Shown: positions 27,376-37,549, counted from the first letter of the stretch. The stretch is 48,976 nucleotides of DNA from Bacteroidota bacterium (GCA_016845105.1 JAERTF010000100.1:1-48976); one strand, 5' to 3'. Numbers and translations: made by a program. The notes: generated by a model not told the origin, from the sequence alone.

Positions 27376-27396
27376 ATGATATTTATGTTCTATCTA

Positions 27397-28851
27397 TTAA
27401 AACTGTCCAACAAGCTGTATTTGCAAATAGTATACGGCTGCTCCGGCAAGATATCCTGCAAGTGCAAGCAAACTGATTTTCTTCATATACCAGATAAAAT
27501 CTATTTTCTCAAGACCCATCGCAGCTACTCCTGCTGCTGAACCAATGATTAGAATACTGCCACCAGTTCCGGCACAATATGCTAAGAATTGCCAGAATTT
27601 GCCATCGATAACAAAATCAGACATAAAACCTAGTGTACCTGCTTCAACTATAGGATACATCCCCATTGCTCCAGCTACCAATGGTACATTATCAACAATA
27701 GCAGAAAGAACACCGACTGCTAAATTAATGGCATATATGTTTTGTAAATTATCGTATAAAAACTCAGCTAGAACATTTAAGTGACCTACTGATTGAAGAG
27801 CAGCAACTGCAGAAAGTATTCCTAGGAAAAAGAAAATAGTTGGAACATCCACTTTCCTCAATATTCCAATAACTGTAAGTTTGCGCTTATCCTCAAGAGG
27901 TTTGTTACGATGCATTATTTCTGTGGTTAACCAAATAACACCCAAACCAAATAGCATACCTAAATATGGAGGAAGATGGGTAACAGTTTTAAATACTGGC
28001 ACAAACAACAATGCACTAACTCCCATAATTAGTAATAGTTTTCTTTCGAAAGCTGTGGTAAATTCTTTCTCATCACCGTGATCCAGAACTGGCCTTGTAA
28101 CTTCACCTTTGAGAGTAAAGGTTACAATTAATAAAGGAACTATCATTGTTACCAAACTTGGTATAATAACATTGAGAATAATGCTTACAGCTGTAATCTG
28201 TCCACCAATCCAAAGCATAATAGTTGTTACATCACCAATTGGAGACCAGGCTCCACCTGCATTTGCTGCCAATACTATCATTGAGGCAAAAAACCATCTT
28301 GTTTTTTGATCATCAATTAGTTTTCGTAGTAAGGCAACCATAACAATTGTAGTTGTTAGATTATCTAAAGTAGCCGACATAAAGAAGGTTAAGATGCTAA
28401 GAATCCAAAGTAATTTAACTTTTTTGGTAGTCTTAATTCTGTCAGTAATTAATTTGAAACCCTGATGTTGATCAACAGTTTCAACAATTGTCATAGCTCC
28501 AAGCAGAAAAAATAATATCTCAGCTATTTCTACTAAATGGTGCTCCAACTCATGCTTCACAAAATGAGTTATGTTGTTTGCCGAATCAACTGTTGCAGCC
28601 CATGCACCATTGTACATTTCTTTGTCAACATTTGGCTTTATATAAGAAACAACATCGTTTGCCATTTCTTTGGCCATTTCCCATGATGGGCTTAGTCCAA
28701 GACTCAATAGCCCGGTTGCATCAAGTGCATAAATTGCCCAAAGGACAGTTCCTGTCAACAAAGCCGAAGCTGCTTTATCAACTTTTAAAGGATGCTCAAG
28801 GGCTATCATTGTATACCCAAGAATAAAAATCACTAGCATTAAAATAAACAT
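27397..28851 (-). CDS. nhaD: Na+/H+ antiporter NhaD
   Basis: This 484-residue inner-membrane protein is an NhaD-type sodium/proton antiporter of the ion transporter superfamily, with about 12 hydrophobic segments. Recognisable stretches are MTIVETVDQHQGF, TFFMSATLDNLTTTIVMVALL, NAGGAWSPIGDVTTIMLW and the C-terminal SAIVDNVPLVAGAMGMY, which hold the paired helix-break motifs with conserved Asp, Asn and Thr. It exports Na+ and supports salt and alkaline tolerance, in keeping with a marine or brackish habitat. It is monocistronic, with its own -7 element (28878-28885) and terminator (27341-27375). Confidence 0.93.
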   Translation of the reverse strand: MFILMLVIFILGYTMIALEHPLKVDKAASALLTGTVLWAIYALDATGLLSLGLSPSWEMAKEMANDVVSYIKPNVDKEMYNGAWAATVDSANNITHFVKHELEHHLVEIAEILFFLLGAMTIVETVDQHQGFKLITDRIKTTKKVKLLWILSILTFFMSATLDNLTTTIVMVALLRKLIDDQKTRWFFASMIVLAANAGGAWSPIGDVTTIMLWIGGQITAVSIILNVIIPSLVTMIVPLLIVTFTLKGEVTRPVLDHGDEKEFTTAFERKLLLIMGVSALLFVPVFKTVTHLPPYLGMLFGLGVIWLTTEIMHRNKPLEDKRKLTVIGILRKVDVPTIFFFLGILSAVAALQSVGHLNVLAEFLYDNLQNIYAINLAVGVLSAIVDNVPLVAGAMGMYPIVEAGTLGFMSDFVIDGKFWQFLAYCAGTGGSILIIGSAAGVAAMGLEKIDFIWYMKKISLLALAGYLAGAAVYYLQIQLVGQF

Positions 28852-28877
28852 CTCTACATATTTTTTAATTACGGGCG

Positions 28878-28885
28878 CAAAAGTA
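28878..28885 (-). promoter_or_regulatory. Bacteroidota -7 promoter element for nhaD
   Basis: On the minus strand the bases read TACTTTTG followed by CGCCCG, a good match to TAnnTTTG. It lies 26 bases upstream of the nhaD ATG, giving a short leader of about 20 bases. No clear -33 TTG was found at the usual spacing. Confidence 0.55.
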
Positions 28886-29091
28886 TGGAATCAATTTGAT
28901 ACTATATATTTTAAATATGTGAATATATGTATATAATCACATATTTATAGTGGGTCTAAATAGTATCAATAAAAATTGTGCAATCAGAAGTTAGATTTTA
29001 AAATATGGCTCCAAAAATATACCAGACGAAACAACTGTTATAATTTGCTTAATAATATAAAGATAAAAATAGGCAGCAAGAGAGGTACTCT

Positions 29092-29433
29092 CTACTTTTT
29101 ACTTTCTCTGGATTGCTTTTTTTTCAATCTACTAGCTTGTTTATTCTTTTGGTCTTCAATTACTTGTTTTAATTCATCTATGGTAAAATTAAACCGTTTG
29201 GCCATTGTTGTAATCTTATAGCTCTTTCCAATTCTATCGGGTATTCCTAACTTTGTACGAAGATAGGGGTCACCAATATTATTAGCTTTGGCAACTTCCA
29301 AAAGTGTCATCGAAGTGTCAACTATTGCAACATATCCCTTACTATCTTCATTGTCTTTTTCAGCCCCCCCGGAGTTACAAGCTACAAATGTTACAATTAT
29401 GCTAACTAGTATTATATAAAATCTAAAATTCAT
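29092..29433 (-). CDS. Small lipoprotein, uncharacterised
   Basis: This 113-residue protein has a lipoprotein signal with a lipobox F-V-A-C at residues 16-19, then a Ser/Gly/acidic linker. It also has two short helical repeats, TLLEVAKANNIGDPYLRTKLGIP and a more diverged ITTMAKRFNFTIDELKQVIED, before a Lys/Arg-rich tail. The repeat pattern resembles the helical segment found at the ends of some membrane-redox and DUF4405-like proteins, but I cannot name a family. It is a single gene between nhaD and divergent tatA. The function is unknown. Confidence 0.75.
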   Translation of the reverse strand: MNFRFYIILVSIIVTFVACNSGGAEKDNEDSKGYVAIVDTSMTLLEVAKANNIGDPYLRTKLGIPDRIGKSYKITTMAKRFNFTIDELKQVIEDQKNKQASRLKKKQSRESKK

Positions 29434-29580
29434 CTTGTTTCAAAGTTTAGTGTTTCGTCAAAATATTAATAGATACTGCAATTGGCAAAAATATAAAAAC
29501 ACAACAAACTAACTAAAATTTTACATCTATTGCACTAAATCCAATGAAGTTGTTTGTAGCAATTCGTCATCATTTTTTTT

Positions 29581-29588
29581 TAGTTTTG
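29581..29588 (+). promoter_or_regulatory. Bacteroidota -7 promoter element for tatA
   Basis: TAGTTTTG matches TAnnTTTG and lies 23 bases before the TTG start of tatA. A TTTG at 29553-29556 is a possible -33 element, but the 24-base spacing is a little long. Confidence 0.5.
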
Positions 29589-29611
29589 CAGATGTATAAA
29601 ACTATATAGGA

Positions 29612-29884
29612 TTGAAGTTACTTTTTTTTGATTTTGGTGCAGGAGAAATAATGCTGGTCGTACTAGCAGTTTTGTTGGTATTTGGTCCTAGCAAAATTCC
29701 TGAAATTGCTAGAAATATTGGAAAATTCATCAATGAAATAAAGCGAGCTTCGGAAGATATTAAAACTGAAATTAATCGAGAGGGAGATCGTATTGACCGT
29801 GAGAAAAGACTAAAAGATTATAAAGCGTCTCTTGAAAAAGATATAGAAAAACCTGTTGAAGAATCAACGGACTTATCTCAATAA
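29612..29884 (+). CDS. tatA: Sec-independent protein translocase subunit TatA/E
   Basis: This 90-residue protein is the small pore-forming component of twin-arginine translocation. It has the conserved Glu before the helix (GAGEIMLVVLAVLLV), the FGPSKIPEIAR hinge, and an amphipathic helix GKFINEIKRASEDIK, then a charged tail. The TTG at 29612 is the better start: the ATG at 29651 would remove the conserved Glu. tatC is not in this window. The gene matters for this window because the ferredoxin at 7369 and the mini-protein at 6082 carry Tat-type leaders. A TAnnTTTG element lies just upstream. Confidence 0.92.
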   Translation: MKLLFFDFGAGEIMLVVLAVLLVFGPSKIPEIARNIGKFINEIKRASEDIKTEINREGDRIDREKRLKDYKASLEKDIEKPVEESTDLSQ

Positions 29885-29930
29885 ATCCTTTACAATTACG
29901 TTAATGATATATCAAAATATAGGTACTAAT

Positions 29931-32384
29931 ATGAATAAGTTGTTTACAGGTATACTACTAGTTGCCATTATAATGGCAATTCCAGCCATATCAAGCGCCC
30001 AGAGGAATCCTGCCAAGGGTGCAGATGAAGCATTTTCCAAACAACAGTATTCATTGGCAATTGACAAGTATAAAAAAGCATATACTAAGGTTAAAAAAAA
30101 CAAGGAAGAAAAGAACAGAATAACCTCACAATTAGCAGAATGCTATAGGCTTACAGGTAACTATAAAAGAGCTTCTGCCTCTTATAAAAGATTAATCAAA
30201 AACGATTTTGACAAACGCAATCCTGAGATACTCCTTCATTATGCTAATATGCTTAAAATAACAGGAAACTATGAAGAAGCCATTCAACAATTTAATGCTT
30301 ATGCCGAAAGAGTTCCTGAAGATAGCAGAGGTAGGAAAGGAGCTGAAACAACTGTTTTAATTGAAGAGTGGATTGAAAATCCATCTAAATACGAAGTAAC
30401 CAATGTGAAGAAAATTAATTCACGTGAGGCGGATTTTGCACCAGCATATACTACCGACAACTATAATGAGATAGTATTTACATCAACAAGAGAGGGTGCA
30501 ACTGGCAAAGAAACTGATAAGTGGACAGACCAAAACTTTAGCGACCTGTTTATTGCGAAAATTGATCGAAAAGATGAATGGTCAGAACCTGTATTATTTG
30601 ATAATACTGAAAGTATAAATGGCGAAGGAAATGATGGAACTGCTGCCTTTAATGCAAAGTTTAACACAATTTATTTTACTCGATGTCCAAACGACCAGCA
30701 AAAAGAATCAGGCTGTCAAATTTATAAGTCAAGACGAACGGGACGATCATGGTCGGAACCAGAAATGGTTGATATTACAGGAATTGATACTTTATCAACC
30801 ATTGGTCAACCAACCATTAGTGAGGGAGAACTAGTGATCTATTTTGCCGGTAACCGACGAAATGGATTGGGTGGAAAAGATTTATGGGTTGCATTTCGTG
30901 ACTCCAAGTCAGATCCTTTCAAAAGACCAATGAACCTAGGAGAAAAAATAAATACACCTGGTGATGAAATGTTTCCATTTTTAAGAAATGATACTACACT
31001 ATTTTTTGCTTCGGATGGACATGGCGGAATGGGAGGCTTAGATATTTTTGTTACAACAATTGACACATCAGGTAACTGGGGCGAACCCAGGAATTTAAAA
31101 TACCCCATAAATTCAACATATGATGATTTTGGAATTGTTTTTCATCCGGAAGATGAGTATGGTTTTTTGAGTTCAAATAGAAAAGGAACTCGAGGTTTGG
31201 AAGATATTTGGTATTTTATTGAACCTCCTTTATTATTTTCACTTAGCGGAACAATTAGGGATGACCGCACGCTTATGGCAATGAGTGATGTTTCAGTTCA
31301 ACTTATTGGTTCTTCGGGCATTTCCGTTTCAACAATAACAAATGACGAAGGGTTTTACAGCTTTGGAGAAAGCCAACTTGAACCAAATACAATGTATGAA
31401 GTTCTGGTTGCCAAGCAAAACTATTTTAACGAAAAAGGTACATTTACTACAGTTGGAGTTGAATTTAGCAAGGAATTCGTAAAGGATTTTAGCTTACGAC
31501 CAATACCAGCTGAGCCAATCGAGTTACCAGAAATACTATATGATTTGGCAAAATGGGAATTAAAACCTCAGTATCAGGATTCTTTGCAAGGCCTAATTCA
31601 AACATTACGTGATAATCCAAATATTGTTGTTGAGTTGGCAGCTCATACCGATTCCAGAGATAGCCATGAAAGAAATGATGTTCTTTCCCAACGTCGTGCT
31701 CAATCAGTTGTTGATTATCTCATAATCAGGGGTATTGAACCTGCCAGGTTAGTTGCAAAAGGATATGGAGAAAGAGTTCCATTAACAATTAAGCGTGATG
31801 TAATTCGTGATGGATTCCCTTTTGCAAACGGTACTACATTTGACGAAGTATATATTGAATCGTTAACTAATAATAGCGAAAAAGAAGCTGCACATCAACT
31901 TAATCGTAGAACTGAATTTAGAGTTCTCAGAAAAGATTTCGTTCCTTCGTCAACAAACATCGACTTAGCAACAATTAATATTGCAATAAACCCTGAAGAC
32001 AATGCAATTGTATTTACAGAAGCACCAAAATCAGGAACATATATATCAACCTGTATTATTAATGGATATAATGAAGAATTTGCCTTTGACAGAACTGCTG
32101 ATGCCATGATCTCCTTGGATAAAGCCATGGACTTGCTTAAGTGGGGAGCCATCAGCAAAGAAGATTTTGAAGGTGATCCTGAAAGAATTCTTGCCGATAA
32201 TACTATCGCCGACAGAGCAATAATCAATATCAAAGAAATAAATATTGCTAATCAAAAGGTTGAGAATATAAAAGTGAAAGTGAATCATAAGTTAAACTAC
32301 GGACTGGTATTTGGCGATAGACTTATGAAGAAGTTTGGTAAGTATTCGTACAATGTTAAAACGCACAAACTAACCATAAAGTAG
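29931..32384 (+). CDS. PorE-like OmpA-family protein with retropepsin-like C-terminal domain
   Basis: The start at ATG 29931 gives 817 residues and a clear signal peptide (MNKLFTGILL..., cleavage near SSAQ). Domain order: TPR-like helices (about 30-160), WD40/PD40-like propeller (about 165-430), carboxypeptidase-regulatory-like beta domain (about 435-520), and OmpA-like peptidoglycan-binding domain (about 525-640, with AAHTDSRD and RGIEPARLVAKGYG). This is the layout of PorE of the type IX secretion apparatus, though Bacteroidota have paralogues. About residues 697-817 add a region patterned like retropepsin-type aspartic proteases: INGYNEEFAFD, then ILADNTIADRAIINIKEI and a final FGKYSYNVKTHKLTIK. 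The catalytic DTG is replaced by D720-R-T, so proteolysis is doubtful. It follows tatA by 46 bases. Confidence 0.85.
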   Translation: MNKLFTGILLVAIIMAIPAISSAQRNPAKGADEAFSKQQYSLAIDKYKKAYTKVKKNKEEKNRITSQLAECYRLTGNYKRASASYKRLIKNDFDKRNPEILLHYANMLKITGNYEEAIQQFNAYAERVPEDSRGRKGAETTVLIEEWIENPSKYEVTNVKKINSREADFAPAYTTDNYNEIVFTSTREGATGKETDKWTDQNFSDLFIAKIDRKDEWSEPVLFDNTESINGEGNDGTAAFNAKFNTIYFTRCPNDQQKESGCQIYKSRRTGRSWSEPEMVDITGIDTLSTIGQPTISEGELVIYFAGNRRNGLGGKDLWVAFRDSKSDPFKRPMNLGEKINTPGDEMFPFLRNDTTLFFASDGHGGMGGLDIFVTTIDTSGNWGEPRNLKYPINSTYDDFGIVFHPEDEYGFLSSNRKGTRGLEDIWYFIEPPLLFSLSGTIRDDRTLMAMSDVSVQLIGSSGISVSTITNDEGFYSFGESQLEPNTMYEVLVAKQNYFNEKGTFTTVGVEFSKEFVKDFSLRPIPAEPIELPEILYDLAKWELKPQYQDSLQGLIQTLRDNPNIVVELAAHTDSRDSHERNDVLSQRRAQSVVDYLIIRGIEPARLVAKGYGERVPLTIKRDVIRDGFPFANGTTFDEVYIESLTNNSEKEAAHQLNRRTEFRVLRKDFVPSSTNIDLATINIAINPEDNAIVFTEAPKSGTYISTCIINGYNEEFAFDRTADAMISLDKAMDLLKWGAISKEDFEGDPERILADNTIADRAIINIKEINIANQKVENIKVKVNHKLNYGLVFGDRLMKKFGKYSYNVKTHKLTIK

Positions 32385-32447
32385 TGCAACCAAAGGTATT
32401 GGATTACAAATATTTAGATAACACCGACAATAAATTACTAATCATCG

Positions 32448-33614
32448 ATGACTAATAAATCAAGATATATGCAAAGGGGTGTTTCAGCCTCCAAAGAAGA
32501 TGTTCATGCAGCCATTGCAAATCTCGATAAAGGAATATTTCCAAATGCATTTTGCAAGGTTATTCCGGATATATTGGGCGGGGATGATGAATATTGTAAT
32601 ATAATGCATGCAGATGGAGCTGGAACTAAATCTTCACTTGCTTATATGTACTGGAAAGAAACCGGCGACATAAGCGTATGGAAAGGTATAGCTCAAGATG
32701 CAATTGTTATGAACCTTGATGATTTACTTTGTGTTGGGGTTACTGAGAATATACTATTATCATCCACAATTGGAAGAAATAAAAACCTAATTCCGGGTGA
32801 GGTAATTGGCGCCATAATTAATGGTACAGAAGAGTTTCTTGAAAACATGCGCAAGCTTGGTATTAGTATTTTTCTTACTGGAGGTGAAACTGCGGATGTT
32901 GGAGACATTGTTCGTACAATAATAGTTGATTCAACAGTTACTGCACGTATTCCTCGCAAAGATATTATTGAAAACAATATACAACCCGATAATGTAATTA
33001 TTGGCTTATCCTCAAGCGGCCAATCATCATATGAATATGAATATAATGGTGGAATGGGTAGTAATGGCCTCACATCAGCCCGTCACGATGTATTTGAGAA
33101 ACATCTTGCTACTAGCTATCCAGATAGCTATGATCACATTGTACCTGAAGAACTAGTATACTCTGGCAATATGAAACTCACTCAACAAAGTGAGGTTAAA
33201 GATATTAATGTTGGCAAACTAGTTCTTTCTCCAACTCGGACATATGCTCCAGTTATTAAAACAATTCTTGATAGTTACCGAGATCAAATTACTGGTTTAA
33301 TTCATTGTAGCGGAGGTGCACAAACCAAGGTACTTCATTTTATTGATAAACTTCGTGTGGTTAAAAATAACATGTTTCCAATTCCACCATTGTTTAAGCT
33401 GATTCAAGCACAGTCAAATACAGATTGGAAAGAAATGTATAAAGTTTTTAACATGGGTCATCGAATGGAAATTTATGTTCCTGAATCCATTAGTAAGGAA
33501 ATAATTGAAATTTCCAATTCATATAATATTGATGCTCAAATTATTGGACACACAGAAGTCTCTGACACCAAAGAACTAACTATTTCGTCACCATACGGAA
33601 CATTCGAATACTAG
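32448..33614 (+). CDS. purM: Phosphoribosylformylglycinamidine cyclo-ligase (AIR synthase)
   Basis: This 388-residue protein catalyses ATP-dependent ring closure of FGAM to AIR in purine synthesis in the cytosol. Visible features are the N-terminal SRYMQRGVSASKEDV, the metal/ATP-binding HADGAGTKSSLAY, DAIVMNLDDLLCVG and GGETADVGD. The C-terminal half has IGLSSSGQSSYEYE and LIHCSGGAQTK, and FNMGHRMEIYV. This is the long Bacteroidota variant of PurM, which differs from the E. coli enzyme in its HxDGAGTKS loop and ending. It stands alone, 63 bases after the PorE-like gene. Confidence 0.9.
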   Translation: MTNKSRYMQRGVSASKEDVHAAIANLDKGIFPNAFCKVIPDILGGDDEYCNIMHADGAGTKSSLAYMYWKETGDISVWKGIAQDAIVMNLDDLLCVGVTENILLSSTIGRNKNLIPGEVIGAIINGTEEFLENMRKLGISIFLTGGETADVGDIVRTIIVDSTVTARIPRKDIIENNIQPDNVIIGLSSSGQSSYEYEYNGGMGSNGLTSARHDVFEKHLATSYPDSYDHIVPEELVYSGNMKLTQQSEVKDINVGKLVLSPTRTYAPVIKTILDSYRDQITGLIHCSGGAQTKVLHFIDKLRVVKNNMFPIPPLFKLIQAQSNTDWKEMYKVFNMGHRMEIYVPESISKEIIEISNSYNIDAQIIGHTEVSDTKELTISSPYGTFEY

Positions 33615-33627
33615 AATAATCTTCATC

Positions 33628-33650
33628 GAGTGACAAACACTCTATTTTCT
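33628..33650 (+). terminator. Weak candidate terminator after purM
   Basis: GAGTG (33628-33632) pairs with CACTC (33638-33642) around a 5-base loop, followed by a T-rich stretch. The stem has only five pairs, so this is a weak call. Confidence 0.35.
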
Positions 33651-33715
33651 CATATTTTTTTATTCTCAGCAAACTATTTCAATATCTTTATCGTCTATTA
33701 TGTAAAGATATTTTT

Positions 33716-36700
33716 ATGAATCTGACAAAATTCGCAACAATTGTGTTAATGGGAAGTTTATTGGCAAGTCCTCTAACTTTTTTTGGTCAAAGATTAAGTA
33801 ATAACAATAGTGAGATTAGTTTAACTAAATCCGATTCTATATATGCTTCGAGGCTACCTTTCTTAACATTACCAAAGGGTTATGAATCCCGGTCTTTGTG
33901 GGATCTTCCATCTGAGCTTGATAATGCAGAGCTTCCTTTTTTCCGTTCAAATTTTTCCCAAGAATCATTCTGGAACTGCGGTCAGTGTGCTGGTGTTGGT
34001 TACAACTTTACGTATGAGATAAATGTGGCAAAAGGTGTCTATGCAGATACTTCAACAAATCAATATTCACCAAACTTTACATTTAACTTTCATGCGTTTG
34101 GAGAAGGAATAGGTGTAAACTATTTCAACTCTTTTGATGCAATAAAAAAATGCGGCAATCCAAATCTTTATGAATATGGTGGATTATTTAATGCTGGTTA
34201 TACCGGATGGAAAACAGGATACGACTTTTATGAAAATGCAATGAAAAATCGTATCACTGGTGTTTACGCCATCGATATAGGCACTCCTGAAGGCTTACTA
34301 ACTCTAAAACAATGGTTATATGATCACCTCAACGGGTCAGAATATGGAGGAGTTGCAAATTTCTATTTAGGTGGTGCAAGCATGGTTCATGTATTGCCCC
34401 CTGAAAGTCAAGATGCAGGGTTTCCGGTAAATATTGATTTTGCTTATCCTGCTACACATGCTATGACAATAGTAGGTTTTAACGATTCTGTTAGATATGA
34501 TATAAACGAGGATGGTCAGTTCACAAATGACATTGATATAACAAATGATGGCATTGTTGACATGAAAGACTGGGAGATTGGTGGACTTAAATATATGAAT
34601 AGTTGGCCATATAATGAAGGTAGAGGATATATTATGTACAGATCATTAGCATTAGAATATGGGGATGGTGGAATTTGGAATCAGCAAATGCATGTAATAA
34701 AAGTTGATCCAAATTATGAGCCCCTTGCAACTCTTCGCTTAAAAATAAAGCATGATTCCAGAGATAAAATAAAAATTGTTGCTGGAGTATCCAATGATAT
34801 TTCAGATGAATATCCTAGGCATACTATTGATTACCCAATATTTAACTTTCAGGGAGGTGATTATTATATGCAAGGAAATGACAGTCTTGAAGATTATAAA
34901 ACCCTTGAATTAGCATTAGATATTAGTCCATTATATAGCTTTATTTCAAATAATGAACCAACTAAATTCTTTGTGCAAATCATTGAAAATGACGTGGATA
35001 ATATTGGCGAAGGGCAAATACTTAGTTATAGCATTGTTGATAAAGCTCAAGGAGGAATGGAAATTGTTTGTGACAAAGTTCCAGTAGATATTATTGATAA
35101 TGCAATTACTACTTTGCAAATAATTCATCAACCTTATTTTAATAAGGTAAACATATTAAATGAAGAGTTACCTCCATTCGCCATTGGAGTACAGCAAACT
35201 ATTGGATTTGAAGCTGAAGGAGGATATCCACCATATTCATGGGAAATTATAAACAAGTATTCAATAAATCCAACAAATAATTCATTTCCTAATATTGAGG
35301 ATGAAAAGCTAATTTTTGATAATGATATCGACGCAAGAGTTGAAGTGGAATTACCCTTTGATTTTCCATTTTATGGAGATACAGTGGATAAAATAACTGT
35401 AAGCATAGATGGCTTCATATTATTCGATAACGAACCATATCCTTACCCATTTTATGTTGGTGAAGAATCAATGCTAAAAAACAAAAGAGCCATTGCCCCT
35501 TTTATGTCGAGATTAGAAATTGTTCCTCAAACTCAAAATGGCGTTTGGGTTAACAAACACAACGATTATGTTGGCTTTAGGTGGAATGCTAGCGCAGAGT
35601 ATTCTTCAACTGGTGATGTTAACTTTGGTGTACTTCTGTATGCTGATGGACGGATTGAAACATACTATGGAAAAATGGATTATTCTGGGGGATTTCAATG
35701 GTGTGCAGGGATTTCATCAGGAGACAAAACAAATTATACCATAAACTCCGTTAATAATCGTATTGAAGACATAGCTTATAATTCGTTTGAATATTTGCCG
35801 GGACCTGCACAGCCAGCAATCTTAAATTTAACTCAAGATGGCTTAATTGACATTCAAATAAATAATGAATCTGATGTTTATCCTGTTACAATTCAAGTAA
35901 AGGATAGCAAAGGTATTACTGATGATCAAACATTTAACCTATCTACCAACGGTCTTGCAATAAGTTATGAAGTGAATAACACAGATGATAATAATAACAT
36001 CTATTATAAAGACACTACCAATTTAAGCATTATCATCGACAACAATTCAGAAACTACATACAGTAATGCATTAATTAAATTAAAATGTTTTGATGAATAT
36101 TTAGTACTAAGTGATTCAATTATTAATATTGGAACTATCCAAACCGGACAATCAATTAATATTATAAATGCATCAGAAATATCTATAACTTCACATGCAC
36201 CTGATTTATATAATACTGCGGTTAGCTGTGAGTTCCAATCATATGAAGATAGTTGGTCGACAGAAGTTAGGCTAACTATAAATGCCCCTAAATTTAAAAT
36301 AATTGATACTAAGATAATAGATAATGAAGATCAGATTATACAACCTGGAGAAACTGCAATTGTACAACTCATTGTTCAAAATATTGGTCATGCAAAATCA
36401 TTTAATGCAATAGCCAATCTTAGTTCAACCACTAATGGATTATATATTCCATTTATTGAAAAACCATTGCCTAGTTTAAACATAGGAAGTATTGATACAC
36501 TTAGCTTCGAAGTTGTTGCCACTTATAATATTGCTATGGGTGATATAGTGCAATTATATCTTGATTTATACGAAGGCGACATTCTTTTTTCTACAATTCG
36601 TAAAGAGCTTCGAATTGGAAAAATTCCGGTTTTGATTATTGATCTTGATGTAAACAAAAGATCTGGTCCATATTTTAGAAATTTACTAAACGAGTTTGGG

Positions 36701-37549
36701 CTTAACAATCAATATGTTAATTCACTCAACTATAAATTAGATAACTATTTATCTGTTTTTGTTTGCTTAGGAGGAATGTTTAATGGTACGGTACTTTCGG
36801 ATATTGATAGTGATTATCTAAGAAATTATCTTCTCGAGTCAGGTAACCTTTATATGGAAGGAAGAAAAACATGGACTTCTGCAGAACAAACTCCGGTACA
36901 TGAATTTTTCAATATCAAATCAGACATCCCATATTATTACCAGCTGCTTGACACCATTATAGGTATCGATGAATCATACACTAAAGATCTAATTTTTAGT
37001 GTTGACGACCCAGATACTTACATTAATTACTTCATACACCCTAAAGAAAACGCTTCTTATTTTTTCAGAACAAAGATTAGTGATACATCGGGAGTTGTTG
37101 TTGCCTATCAAGGTGGCAATTATAATACAATTGGTTCTAGTATTCTTTTCGGAACATTAGTGGATGGAGAATTTAATAATAATAAAAAAGAGTATCTTCT
37201 TCGAATTCTTGACTTCTTTGACATAAAGAAATACATTTATGTGGACATTCCTGAAGAAATGACCATTGAAATGTCAAATTTAGCATTGGAAATCTTTCCA
37301 AATCCTGTTCATGATGATCTAACAATGAAGTTTTATAATCCATCAGCTAGTAAAAGTAGCTACCAAATAATAAACATATTTGGGAAATTGGTAAAACAAG
37401 AAGAGGTTCCATTTAACTTACCTCATGATTCATTTATCACAACATGGGATTGCAAGGATGAAAATGGAGAAAAGCTTGCCCATGGCATCTACTTCATCAA
37501 ATACTTTTCGGAAAATTATTCAATCACAAAAAAGTTGATTATTAATTAG
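33716..37549 (+). CDS. Papain-like (C1) cysteine protease with T9SS sorting domain
   Basis: This 1277-residue exported protein has a signal peptide (about residues 1-24) and an N-terminal papain-like domain. W-N-C-G-Q-C-A-G near residue 85 matches the C-G-x-C catalytic block, THAMTIVGFND supplies the catalytic His, and MNSWPYNEG the Asn. Between His and Asn sits an EF-hand/dockerin-like pair, DINEDGQF and DITNDGIVD, probably binding calcium. A long middle part holds beta-sandwich and Ig-like modules, for example the DFPFYGDTVDKITVSIDGF stretch. The last 80 residues form a T9SS type A sorting domain (LEIFPNPVHDDLTMKF to the KKLIIN end), so it is secreted across the outer membrane and anchored or released there. 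Confidence 0.87.
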   Translation: MNLTKFATIVLMGSLLASPLTFFGQRLSNNNSEISLTKSDSIYASRLPFLTLPKGYESRSLWDLPSELDNAELPFFRSNFSQESFWNCGQCAGVGYNFTYEINVAKGVYADTSTNQYSPNFTFNFHAFGEGIGVNYFNSFDAIKKCGNPNLYEYGGLFNAGYTGWKTGYDFYENAMKNRITGVYAIDIGTPEGLLTLKQWLYDHLNGSEYGGVANFYLGGASMVHVLPPESQDAGFPVNIDFAYPATHAMTIVGFNDSVRYDINEDGQFTNDIDITNDGIVDMKDWEIGGLKYMNSWPYNEGRGYIMYRSLALEYGDGGIWNQQMHVIKVDPNYEPLATLRLKIKHDSRDKIKIVAGVSNDISDEYPRHTIDYPIFNFQGGDYYMQGNDSLEDYKTLELALDISPLYSFISNNEPTKFFVQIIENDVDNIGEGQILSYSIVDKAQGGMEIVCDKVPVDIIDNAITTLQIIHQPYFNKVNILNEELPPFAIGVQQTIGFEAEGGYPPYSWEIINKYSINPTNNSFPNIEDEKLIFDNDIDARVEVELPFDFPFYGDTVDKITVSIDGFILFDNEPYPYPFYVGEESMLKNKRAIAPFMSRLEIVPQTQNGVWVNKHNDYVGFRWNASAEYSSTGDVNFGVLLYADGRIETYYGKMDYSGGFQWCAGISSGDKTNYTINSVNNRIEDIAYNSFEYLPGPAQPAILNLTQDGLIDIQINNESDVYPVTIQVKDSKGITDDQTFNLSTNGLAISYEVNNTDDNNNIYYKDTTNLSIIIDNNSETTYSNALIKLKCFDEYLVLSDSIINIGTIQTGQSINIINASEISITSHAPDLYNTAVSCEFQSYEDSWSTEVRLTINAPKFKIIDTKIIDNEDQIIQPGETAIVQLIVQNIGHAKSFNAIANLSSTTNGLYIPFIEKPLPSLNIGSIDTLSFEVVATYNIAMGDIVQLYLDLYEGDILFSTIRKELRIGKIPVLIIDLDVNKRSGPYFRNLLNEFGLNNQYVNSLNYKLDNYLSVFVCLGGMFNGTVLSDIDSDYLRNYLLESGNLYMEGRKTWTSAEQTPVHEFFNIKSDIPYYYQLLDTIIGIDESYTKDLIFSVDDPDTYINYFIHPKENASYFFRTKISDTSGVVVAYQGGNYNTIGSSILFGTLVDGEFNNNKKEYLLRILDFFDIKKYIYVDIPEEMTIEMSNLALEIFPNPVHDDLTMKFYNPSASKSSYQIINIFGKLVKQEEVPFNLPHDSFITTWDCKDENGEKLAHGIYFIKYFSENYSITKKLIIN

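Noticed and set aside
29651..29884. ATG start for tatA at 29651
   Set aside because: This would remove the conserved Glu before the TatA helix, so the TTG at 29612 is kept.
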